In this document: positions 55,114-62,515 of the stretch, piece by piece | How the letters are laid out: every line of letters begins with the position of its first letter | Position numbering within the stretch: the first letter of the stretch is position 1 | NCBI RefSeq assembly: GCF_030272695.1 | Contig: NZ_JARFYN010000005.1 | Location: forward strand, 1-64,000 | DNA length: 64,000 bases | Direction: 5' to 3' | From: Martinezella calliandrae | GTDB taxonomy: Bacteria; Pseudomonadota; Alphaproteobacteria; Rhizobiales; Rhizobiaceae | Notes under the pieces: model-generated | Seen by the model: only the letters and a program-made list of their open reading frames with translations | The model's database searches: none | What the model was told of the DNA's origin: nothing | Made by a program: the position numbers and the translations under genes

Positions 55114-55392
55114 TCAATCCGGCATAGCCCAGGATTTGAAGCAATCCGAAGATTGATACTTCGGAATGGGCGCTTGTTTTGACGGACGGTCGGACACCAG
55201 GCGAGCGACATCGCCTGGAGACTTGCCGGCCAACTGCATTCTGACCTGCTGTATGAAGCAGGTGAGTGGCAGATCGGACCCGCTTCTGATCCTCATATCC
55301 TCAGCCAACCGGACTACGAACTCCGGCGTATCGACTGCCCGCGAAAGCTTCTTTTCATTCGCGGCTTCTGCCACTTGTTTTTGTACTGCCAT
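55114..55392 (-). CDS. Small hypothetical protein (92 aa)
   Basis: A 92-residue, basic, mostly helical protein starting MAVQKQVAEAANEKKLSRAV. A very strong ribosome site, GGAGGAGG, lies 5-6 nt before the ATG, so translation is likely. The central TPEFVVRLAEDMRIRSGSDL reads as amphipathic helix. No domain is recognised. It is upstream of the DUF1059 gene and separated from it by a hairpin. Confidence 0.65.
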   Translation of the reverse strand: MAVQKQVAEAANEKKLSRAVDTPEFVVRLAEDMRIRSGSDLPLTCFIQQVRMQLAGKSPGDVARLVSDRPSKQAPIPKYQSSDCFKSWAMPD

Positions 55393-55486
55393 TACAACCT
55401 CCTCCGATTGAAACGAGCATTACCTAACCTCGGTACTCCTCCTAACTATTTTATATAAGCTTTTTCTGATTGTTTACGCCAGTGCT

Positions 55487-56398
55487 CTATGGCCAACGCA
55501 CGACGGGTGGCAAGGACGATAAGATCGACTCTACGTTTCCGCCCGTCTTTAGCCCGAATATTGTACCCCGATCGTAAAGCAAATTGAACTCCACATAGCG
55601 CCCGCGACGAATTAATTGTTCGTCACGATCCTCCTCTGACCATACGTCATTGAAATTCGAACGCACGATCCGGGGATAGACCATGGAAAATGCGCGCCCG
55701 ACATCGCGCGTGAAGGCGAAATCGGCATCCCAGCCGCCTGCCTCCTCTCCGGAATGCAGCCAGTCGAAGAAAATTCCGCCGATGCCGCGCGGTTCGTTGC
55801 GATGCTTCAAATAGAAGTATTCGTCGCACCATGTCCTGTAGCGCTGGTAGTCTGCAACCGAGTGGCGATCGCATACGATCTGCATCGCGCGATGAAAGAG
55901 GACGCTGTCGGCTTCCTCCTGGGTGCGCCGCCGGTTGAGCATCGGCGTCAGGTCGGCGCCGCCGCCGAACCAATGGCTGGTCGTGACCACCATGCGGGTG
56001 TTCATATGCACGGTCGGCACATTCGGATTGACGGGATGGGCAATCAGCGACAGGCCCGAGGCCCAGAAACGCGGATCTTCTTCGGCCCCCGGAATCTGGC
56101 TGCGGAAATCGGGCGAGAATTCGCCGTAAACGGTGGAGGTGTGGACGCCGACCTTTTCGAAAACGCGGCCCTCCATGATCGACATGCGACCGCCACCGCC
56201 TTGGCCGTTCTCTCTCAGCCAATCCTTGGCGAAGAAACGTCCCGGCTCCTGATCGGAAAGGGGCCCGGTGAGCTCGTCCTCCAACTGCTCGAACTGGGCG
56301 CAGATCGCGTCGCGCAGGCTTTCAAACCAGCCCTTGGCGGCTTCCTTCTTCTCTTCGATGTCCTCGGGTAGGCCCTTGGGAAGTTCCGGTCGTTCCAT
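55487..56398 (-). CDS. hemF: Oxygen-dependent coproporphyrinogen III oxidase
   Basis: A 303-residue enzyme that makes protoporphyrinogen IX from coproporphyrinogen III with O2. Typical blocks are [39 protein letters not shown] (metal-binding His), and FEQRG-like [21 protein letters not shown] lies 5 nt before the ATG. Length is normal. An expected anaerobox was looked for upstream but no clear one was seen. Confidence 0.95.
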   Translation of the reverse strand: MERPELPKGLPEDIEEKKEAAKGWFESLRDAICAQFEQLEDELTGPLSDQEPGRFFAKDWLRENGQGGGGRMSIMEGRVFEKVGVHTSTVYGEFSPDFRSQIPGAEEDPRFWASGLSLIAHPVNPNVPTVHMNTRMVVTTSHWFGGGADLTPMLNRRRTQEEADSVLFHRAMQIVCDRHSVADYQRYRTWCDEYFYLKHRNEPRGIGGIFFDWLHSGEEAGGWDADFAFTRDVGRAFSMVYPRIVRSNFNDVWSEEDRDEQLIRRGRYVEFNLLYDRGTIFGLKTGGNVESILSSLPPVVRWP

Positions 56399-56567
56399 GC
56401 ATGCTCTCCGGCGTTGCGGGCCGCTAGACGCCCGCGATTCGCGTACTATCGATTCTCGTTTTGAATATCAGCAACATCGCACCCTAACCAGCGTCTAGGT
56501 CCATCGGGAAAATCGACTCGCAAATTGCCAAATGCGGTATTATCTTCCCTCTCAAAGGCGAGGTTTC

Positions 56568-56828
56568 ATGATGAAAATACCCGGACCGCCGCCCCTTGAC
56601 GGGTTGAGACGCAGAATATCACGCTACCGGCAGGAAAAGCCCTCCGGCGGCAGAGGTGATTTTGTTCGCGAGACCTTTTGCCTCAGTCGCCCGGAAGCGC
56701 GCGCCAAGGCGCGCGAGTGGTTCGACGAATTTCCGAAAGCCGCCTATTGGACGGAAGTCGAAAGCTGGCGGCAGGTCGACGGCGATCGCATCGAATTCAC
56801 CATGCGGCGCCTGCCGTCGGCGGATTGA
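56568..56828 (+). CDS. Conserved hypothetical protein (86 aa)
   Basis: An 86-residue product starting MMKIPGPPPLDGLRRRISRY, with GAGG just before the ATG pair. It reads as an N-terminal basic helix and a short alpha/beta part with FCLSRPEARAKAREWFDEFP and a beta-strand near DRIEFTMRRLP. It resembles conserved small proteins of Rhizobium but has no named family I can assign. It is divergent from hemF and convergent with the chimeric scar at 57 kb. Confidence 0.6.
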   Translation: MMKIPGPPPLDGLRRRISRYRQEKPSGGRGDFVRETFCLSRPEARAKAREWFDEFPKAAYWTEVESWRQVDGDRIEFTMRRLPSAD

Positions 56829-56842
56829 AACGACGCACGTCT

Positions 56843-56960
56843 TCAAGCGGTCGAACGCCTGCAGTCGATCATCCACGGCACGCCAAATTTGTCGACCAGC
56901 ATGCCGAAACGCTCCGCCCAGAACGTTTCGCCAACCGGCATTGTCACCGTGCCGAGATGA
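56843..56960 (-). pseudogene. PhnB/VOC-family protein, C-terminal remnant
   Basis: The last ~36 codons read GTVTMPVGETFWAERFGM, then DKFGVPWMIDC and a stop. This is the C-terminus of a PhnB-like glyoxalase-fold (VOC) protein of about 130-145 residues. The upstream part is missing and replaced by the head of another gene in a different frame. It is the right side of a deletion scar. Confidence 0.72.
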
Positions 56961-57111
56961 AGGAGCGAAGCCTGCCACGCGTACCGCTGGCAAGGCCGGT
57001 TCTGAGCTTGGCACCAAAGGCGTGCGATACCCCATCCTTGACCTGCGCAAGGCCGAACAGCAACATGGCTATGGCCCCGAACAGATTGATCATGACGACG
57101 GTGGATTCCAT
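56944..57111 (-). pseudogene. Na/Pi cotransporter family, N-terminal remnant
   Basis: From the ATG at 57111 the frame begins MESTVVMINLFGAIAMLLFG, then LAQVKDGVSHAFGAKLR. This is the first membrane segment of an NptA/PhoU-associated Na/Pi cotransporter. It runs out at about residue 50 and stops at 56944. Full members exceed 500 residues. The break coincides with the start of the PhnB-like tail, so two genes were fused by one deletion. Confidence 0.7.
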
Positions 57112-57323
57112 TTCGTCTTTTTATGTCTTTCTCATGCTGCCATGTTTTCAAAGATTATCAGAAATCGAGCGGAAATTACTGAAAAAATACGGATTTCAGT
57201 ATTTTGACCGTCCGGATGAATCGCGGCAATTTCAGTTGCCGGCTAAAGATTATACGCTTGCGACGGGCCGTGGTCCGACACTGCGAGCGACATATTGGGA
57301 CAATATTTGCGCAGTGCCTGATT

Positions 57324-58484
57324 TTAGTGCGGTTTCGGAGGCTGCCGCTCACCGGAGACGCCGGGTCGGATGGGCGGGATGTCAGGCATCTTTCTTTCAG
57401 AGAAAGCCTCTTTGACATTCTTGACCGTTGCCGGCCGTCGCGTCGGCCGCTCCGAGGGCGAGGGGGCCGCGGTTTCGGTCGTTGCTGCAACCGATGCCTC
57501 GGTCACGACGTGCAACGCCGGTGCCTCCTGGGTGTTTTCGGAAGTCGAGGCAGTGGCCAAAATCTCTTTGAGCACGGCAGTCACCGGCAGATGGCCGTTC
57601 AAATCGGTGTTGGTGTGATGCCAGGCATGTGGGACGCGCTGATTGGCCGAAATGAATGGTCGGGAGTTCATCTCGCCGAACCAGTCCCATTCGCCGATGA
57701 CATCGATCACATCCGAAAAAGAAGGCGGCATAGCGATGCGGGTACCGATGGTGACGATCTTCACAGTCTTCGCCAATTGCGCTGCCCGGGCTTCGTCCTC
57801 CTTGCAGAGATCGTGAAGGGCAGCCGAAATCACCAGATTGCCTTTGGAGTGGCCGGCAAGCAGGCGGAAGGAGAGGCGCGGGTCGCCAAGAAGCGCGCGC
57901 ACCGTCCTAGTGTCGAGGCTGGCGCGGGCGGCCGTCTCACCGCCATTCGTGTCGGCGACGCCGAATTGAGGTCGTCCGGCAAGATCGTCCAGCATTTCGA
58001 GAACAGGCCGCAGGCCTTTCAAGTGGCCGAAGAAGAAATGGCCGCCGAAGGCCTCGGTGATGATGTCGGCCAGACCATATCCGGAGACGACGACGGCAAC
58101 CGGCGCGCCGATCGCGTCTGCGACATTGCGGGCGAAGGCGGCCGCACCGAGAGCCGATCCGCCGATGCCGGCGGCGGTCAGCGCCTGCGCCTTCTGGCCG
58201 CCGCGCAGTACGAACTCTTCCAGCGTTTCGCAAAGGGTAAGCTTGGCACCGCCGCTCGGTGGCACGAGCATGATCGAGCCTTCGGCCGCGAGCGATCCGC
58301 TGATGTAGAAGGCCTCTTCCGGGCTTATGACCTTGACGTCGTAAAACAGGGCGTCGAGCGCGGTGTTGCGCTGGCGAAGGGCTTCCAGGGTGAGATTGCG
58401 CACCGGTGAGCGTTGCAGGCGTTCCGGTAAGCTCAGGGTGCGAGCGAGTTGAGTAAGGGTGAGGGTGAAGGCGGTCTGGAACAT
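57324..58484 (-). CDS. Alpha/beta-hydrolase-like protein with GHSKG motif
   Basis: A 386-residue cytoplasmic protein. LLAGHSKGNLVISAAL (208-223) has the nucleophile-elbow pattern GxSxG, with Ser213, as in lipases and esterases. An earlier VVVSGYGLAD (131-140) and a later VTIGTRIAMPPSF also suit the fold. From about 320 on, it is a Thr/Ala/Pro-rich tail, likely disordered. No substrate or pathway is indicated. It is not a close match to any named enzyme I recognise. Confidence 0.7.
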   Translation of the reverse strand: MFQTAFTLTLTQLARTLSLPERLQRSPVRNLTLEALRQRNTALDALFYDVKVISPEEAFYISGSLAAEGSIMLVPPSGGAKLTLCETLEEFVLRGGQKAQALTAAGIGGSALGAAAFARNVADAIGAPVAVVVSGYGLADIITEAFGGHFFFGHLKGLRPVLEMLDDLAGRPQFGVADTNGGETAARASLDTRTVRALLGDPRLSFRLLAGHSKGNLVISAALHDLCKEDEARAAQLAKTVKIVTIGTRIAMPPSFSDVIDVIGEWDWFGEMNSRPFISANQRVPHAWHHTNTDLNGHLPVTAVLKEILATASTSENTQEAPALHVVTEASVAATTETAAPSPSERPTRRPATVKNVKEAFSERKMPDIPPIRPGVSGERQPPKPH

Positions 58485-58601
58485 GGGGTCACCTCGCCAG
58501 GGCTGCCGTTAGGTAAAGCATTTCCAATTCGAAGCTTCTCATACTTTAGCGGGCATGCCAACGGCAATTGGCCGCCGCCGCACCCAGATTTGCCGCGACA
58601 T

Positions 58602-59072
58602 TTACGACCAGTTTGTCTGCCGCAGTGCCTCGCCCGATATCATCGCAGCCGACATGGCGACATTGATGGAGCGCTGACCGGCGACCATCGGGATCAGGAT
58701 GCGGCCATCGGCTTTTTCATGCACATGATCGGGTACGCCGGCGCTCTCGCGACCGAAGAGCAGTATGTCGTCCTTCCGGAAGGAAAAGTCCGTGTAGCGT
58801 TCGGCGGCCTTGGTGGAGGCGAGCACCAGCCGCCGCGAGCTTTGCGCCCGCCAAGCCTCGAAACGTTCCCAGTTGACATGCCGCGTGAGCGTGACTGCGG
58901 CAAGATAATCCATGCCGGCGCGCTTGAGGTTGCGATCCGATATGTCGAAGCCGGCCGGCTCGATGATATCGACGCCAAGGCCGAGGCAGGCGGCGAGCCG
59001 GAGGATCGTGCCGGTGTTGCCCGGTATATCGGGTTGGTAGAGGGCGATGCGCAGCGAGGTCATGTCCTGCAA
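58602..59072 (-). CDS. trmL: tRNA (cytidine(34)-2'-O)-methyltransferase
   Basis: A 156-residue SPOUT-fold methyltransferase. It has YQPDIPGNTGTILRLAACLG near the start, and FGRESAGVPDHVH plus RSINVAMSAAMISGEALRQ as the knot that binds S-adenosylmethionine. It methylates the wobble base of certain tRNAs. ATG at 59063 (MTSLRIALYQ) is an alternative start. The length matches the family. Confidence 0.93.
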   Translation of the reverse strand: MQDMTSLRIALYQPDIPGNTGTILRLAACLGLGVDIIEPAGFDISDRNLKRAGMDYLAAVTLTRHVNWERFEAWRAQSSRRLVLASTKAAERYTDFSFRKDDILLFGRESAGVPDHVHEKADGRILIPMVAGQRSINVAMSAAMISGEALRQTNWS

Positions 59073-59457
59073 CTAGCGAAATTGTTGTCGGTTGTCTTCG
59101 CCTTTTGTTTAATCCCCGCGTTTCCGTGATATCTCCATCAGCAGAATTAAAGATTTTAGGCGCGTATGCGGGCACATTTCACTTTCCAAAGCGACCGATG
59201 CACGGTAAAAGGGAACCGCTCTACAACTTGTGACAGAGGAGGCTCTGATGAATATCTTATTTGTGATGATGCGCCTCCCGGCCATGACCCGACGGCTATG
59301 ACCCAGGCGCTCTAACGCGCATTTTCGCGAGCTTCCCCTTTTCGATTCATTTCGCGGCCGGTATGGCCTCGTTCTTTCATCGCCCGGCCACCATATCAGT
59401 CTGCGATCCCTTAAGACGCAGAAGCGGTGCCGAAGGGTCGAGTCTTTGGAGCATTTC
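59073..59457. other. Spacer upstream of the first ABC exporter of the pair
   Basis: A 385-bp divergent spacer. It contains the 17-codon ORF with a strong ribosome site (listed separately) and several short GC-rich dyads (for example CGCG-CATTTT-CGCG near 59319-59332). No larger supported gene is present on either strand. Confidence 0.45.
59248..59301 (+). CDS. 17-residue upstream ORF of the ABC exporter
   Basis: ATG at 59248 follows GAGGAGG (59236-59242) at 5 nt, stronger than the exporter's own site. The peptide would be MNILFVMMRLPAMTRRL. GGAGGC in the ribosome site (59238-59243) can pair with GCCTCC (59273-59278) inside the ORF. It ends 156 bp before the exporter ATG. It may be a regulatory leader; no homologue is recognised. 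Confidence 0.45.
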   Translation: MNILFVMMRLPAMTRRL

Positions 59458-61311
59458 ATGTTTGGCTGGTTCGAACAGCGACTAAACCCCTTTCCGAGCG
59501 AAGTGCCGGACGTTCCGCCGCGGGGTCTCTTTGCCTTCTGCTGGCATTACACCAAGCCAGCCGCGCCTTGGCTGATCGCCATGTCCGTTCTCACCATGCT
59601 GATTGCCGTCGGCGAAGTGGCGCTGTTCCAGTTCCTCGGCGCTATCGTCGACTGGCTGTCGCATGCGGACAAGGCGACGTTCTTGCATACGCAGTGGCAA
59701 AGGCTCTTCTGGATGGGCGCAATGGTGCTGGTCGGCCTGCCGCTGGCGGCCGTGCTCGATTCCATCATCATGCATCAGGTGTTGCTCGGCAATTATCCGA
59801 TGATTGCCCGCTGGCAGATGCATCGTTTCCTGCTGCGCCACAGCATGACCTTCTTCGCCAACGAGTTCGCCGGCCGCGTGGCGACCAAGGTGATGCAGAC
59901 CTCGCTTGCCGTGCGCGAAGCGGTGATGAAGATCCTCGACGTCTTCGTCTATGTCGTCACCTATTTCCTGTCGATGATCCTGGTCATTGCTGCGGCCGAC
60001 TGGCGGCTGATGCTGCCGATAGTGGCGTGGCTTTCGATCTATATCGGCATCGTCAGCTATTTCGTGCCGCGACTGCGCAAGATCGCAGCCGCTCAGGCGG
60101 ATGCGCGCTCGACGATGACAGGTCGGGTGGTCGACAGCTACACGAACATCGCGACCGTGAAGCTGTTTTCGCATGCGGGCCGCGAAGAGGGCTATGCCAA
60201 GGCCGGCATGAGCGAATTCCTGCAAACCGTCTACGGGCAAATGCGTAAGGTGACGCTGTTCTACATCGCCGTCTACGTCAACAACTGTGTGGCGTTGTTC
60301 GTCATCTCGGCGCTGTCGATCTGGTTCTGGCTAAGCGGTTCGATCTCGGTCGGCGCCATCGCAATCGCCATCGGGCTTGCCATGCGCGTCAACGGCATGT
60401 CGCAATGGATCATGTGGGAAGTCTCGGCGCTGTTCGAGAACATCGGCACGATCTATGACGGCATCGAGATGCTGACGAAGCCGCATGATATTGTCGACGT
60501 TCCGGCGGCACCGGCGATCACCGCCAGGCAGGGCGCGATCCACTTCGATCACGTCCGCTTCCACTACGGGAAGGCTAAGGGTGTCATCGACAACTTGACC
60601 TTCGATATCAAAGCCGGCGAGAAGGTCGGTCTGGTCGGCCGCTCCGGCGCCGGCAAGACGACGCTGATGAACCTGATGCTTCGTTTCTACGATCTCGAGA
60701 GCGGACGCATCACCATCGACGGTCAGGATATCGCCAAGGTGACGCAAGACAGCCTGCGCTCGCTGATCGGTGTGGTGACGCAGGATACGTCCCTCTTGCA
60801 CCGCTCGATCCGCGACAACATTGCCTATGGTCATCCGGAAGCGACCGATGCGGAGGTAATCCAGGCGGCCAAGCGCGCCAATGCCTGGGAGTTCATCGAA
60901 GGGCTTTCCGACATGCAGGGTCGCAAGGGGCTCGACGCTCAGGTCGGTGAGCGCGGCGTCAAGCTCTCCGGCGGCCAGCGACAGCGCATCGCGATTGCCC
61001 GCGTCTTCCTGAAGGACGCGCCGATCCTGGTGCTGGACGAGGCGACCTCGGCGCTCGATTCCGAAGTGGAAGCGGCGATCCAGGAAAACCTCTTCGCACT
61101 GATGCAGGGCAAGACAGTGATCGCCATAGCCCACAGGCTGTCGACATTGACGGAAATGGACCGCCTCATCGTCCTCGATAAGGGTCGCATCATCGAGACG
61201 GGCACACATCACGATCTGGTCCAGCGTAGCGGCATCTATGCGGACCTCTGGAACCGGCAGTCCGGCGGGTTCCTCGCCGACCACGAAGAGGCCGAGGCGG
61301 CGGCGGAATGA
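59458..61311 (+). CDS. ABC exporter, fused permease and ATPase
   Basis: A 617-residue half-transporter starting MFGWFEQRLNPFPSE. GGAG (59448-59451) is 6 nt upstream. The six-helix domain spans about 35-325. The ATPase has GLVGRSGAGKTT, LSGGQRQRIAIARV, ILVLDEATSALD and IAHRLST. It and the gene at 62.5 kb look like the two halves of a heterodimeric exporter, now separated by a methyltransferase gene. Substrate unknown. Confidence 0.92.
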   Translation: MFGWFEQRLNPFPSEVPDVPPRGLFAFCWHYTKPAAPWLIAMSVLTMLIAVGEVALFQFLGAIVDWLSHADKATFLHTQWQRLFWMGAMVLVGLPLAAVLDSIIMHQVLLGNYPMIARWQMHRFLLRHSMTFFANEFAGRVATKVMQTSLAVREAVMKILDVFVYVVTYFLSMILVIAAADWRLMLPIVAWLSIYIGIVSYFVPRLRKIAAAQADARSTMTGRVVDSYTNIATVKLFSHAGREEGYAKAGMSEFLQTVYGQMRKVTLFYIAVYVNNCVALFVISALSIWFWLSGSISVGAIAIAIGLAMRVNGMSQWIMWEVSALFENIGTIYDGIEMLTKPHDIVDVPAAPAITARQGAIHFDHVRFHYGKAKGVIDNLTFDIKAGEKVGLVGRSGAGKTTLMNLMLRFYDLESGRITIDGQDIAKVTQDSLRSLIGVVTQDTSLLHRSIRDNIAYGHPEATDAEVIQAAKRANAWEFIEGLSDMQGRKGLDAQVGERGVKLSGGQRQRIAIARVFLKDAPILVLDEATSALDSEVEAAIQENLFALMQGKTVIAIAHRLSTLTEMDRLIVLDKGRIIETGTHHDLVQRSGIYADLWNRQSGGFLADHEEAEAAAE

Positions 61312-61313
61312 AA

Positions 61314-61338
61314 GGGGGCGGGCTTCAGGCTCGCCCCC
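61314..61338 (+). terminator. Hairpin after the ABC exporter
   Basis: GGGGGCGGGC (61314-61323) pairs with GCTCGCCCCC (61329-61338), 10 bp with one G-U and a TTCAG loop. It begins 3 bp past the stop. A weak U-tract makes it a moderate terminator. Confidence 0.65.
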
Positions 61339-61522
61339 TAACGGAAATTGGAAGCCAAGCATAAATCTATGCCGAATTCGCTGTGGCTTGGATTCTGAGA
61401 TGGTTTTCCTTGCCGGAGATATCGTCGTGAGGCATCCTGCGCTCTCAACTAGTGCGGAATGGAGAATCCAGGCGATACAACCGTTGGCCTGGTGGTTCTG
61501 AAATCGTGAGGAGAGGTGCTCA

Positions 61523-62404
61523 ATGGTTAGGACATCTGGTGTCGTGCTGGAAGAGGTCCGTCAATTTCACGCACAGATGATGGCGGCGGCCACGGGCTTG
61601 CTGGATGAGCGGTTCGAGCGCATTTTCGAGCTTGTGCCCCGCGAAGCCTTCCTTGGCCCAGGTCCTTGGCAAATTGCTGTTCAGCCTTGGAAGACGTCTT
61701 ATCGCCGGCGCTATATCGAAACGCCGAGCGACGATCCGGTGCATGTTAATCAGAACGTGCTTGTAGCGCTGGATCGGGCGAAGGGCATCAACAATGGCGA
61801 GCCCATGTTGCATGCAGCCTTTCTCGGCAGCGTCAATCCGCAAGGTGGAGAAGTGGTGACCCATATCGGAGCGGGCACCGGTTACTACACTGCGATCCTC
61901 TCGATGCTGACGCTTCCAAATGGCCGCGTACATGCCTTCGAGATCGACGAACGTCTTTTTGGGCGGGCGCTCGAAAACCTTATCCCCTTCGAGGGTGTTT
62001 CGGTCACCCATGGTGATGCTACTTTGTTGGCGTTGCCACCCTCCGACCTGATTTACGTGAACGCCGGCGTGGTGGCCCCGCCCGCGCACTGGTTGGAAGC
62101 CTTGCGACCAGGCGGTCGGATGATTTTTCCCTGGCGTCCGAGCGAGGACGTTGCCTTCGCCATGCTGATCACTCGGGGTCAAACCGCATTCTCCGCCCAG
62201 CCGTTGATGCCGGCTTGGTTTATTCCATGTATTGGCGCAAGCGACCCTCAGCAGGGCCTTAAGGTGCCCGATCGCGCCAGCGCACAAACCATACGTTCCG
62301 TCTGGCTGACGAAAGACCGCGACCCAGACGACAGCGCAATCGCGATTTTCCGCGACGTCTGGTTCTCGGACCAAGCCGTTACACCGGTCGCAGTTGTTGG
62401 ATAG
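61523..62404 (+). CDS. PCMT-like SAM-dependent methyltransferase
   Basis: A 293-residue protein of the protein-L-isoaspartate methyltransferase-like class. The SAM-binding loop is VVTHIGAGTGYYTAIL (about 111-126), and VHAFEIDERL (motif II, about 138-147) and THGDATLLAL follow. The N-terminal helix bundle (RFERIFELVPREAFLGPG) matches the family. It sits between two ABC exporters that would otherwise be neighbours, and its flanks differ in style, so a later insertion is possible. The acceptor is unknown. Confidence 0.82.
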   Translation: MVRTSGVVLEEVRQFHAQMMAAATGLLDERFERIFELVPREAFLGPGPWQIAVQPWKTSYRRRYIETPSDDPVHVNQNVLVALDRAKGINNGEPMLHAAFLGSVNPQGGEVVTHIGAGTGYYTAILSMLTLPNGRVHAFEIDERLFGRALENLIPFEGVSVTHGDATLLALPPSDLIYVNAGVVAPPAHWLEALRPGGRMIFPWRPSEDVAFAMLITRGQTAFSAQPLMPAWFIPCIGASDPQQGLKVPDRASAQTIRSVWLTKDRDPDDSAIAIFRDVWFSDQAVTPVAVVG

Positions 62405-62433
62405 CTCCTTTCTTGGGCTCCTTTCTTGGGCTC
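62404..62433. repeat. 13-bp tandem duplication at the methyltransferase 3' end
   Basis: GCTCCTTTCTTGG occurs at 62404-62416 and again at 62417-62429, followed by a partial third unit. It begins at the last base of the methyltransferase stop codon. Probably a slippage product with no function. Confidence 0.7.
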
Positions 62434-62515
62434 ACCTCAAACATCACAAAAAATATAGCTTTTCACGACCGCCACTTTCCTTTGCACCCCAGGTAAAACT
62501 TCCTATATGGCGGGG

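Noticed and set aside
56399..56567. FNR-type anaerobox upstream of hemF
   Set aside because: Only a poor half-match (TTGAATATCAG) was seen, with the wrong spacing.
59109..59459. 116-codon minus-strand frame between trmL and the exporter
   Set aside because: Arg/Cys-rich composition without domain or start signal; the opposite strand has better-supported signals.
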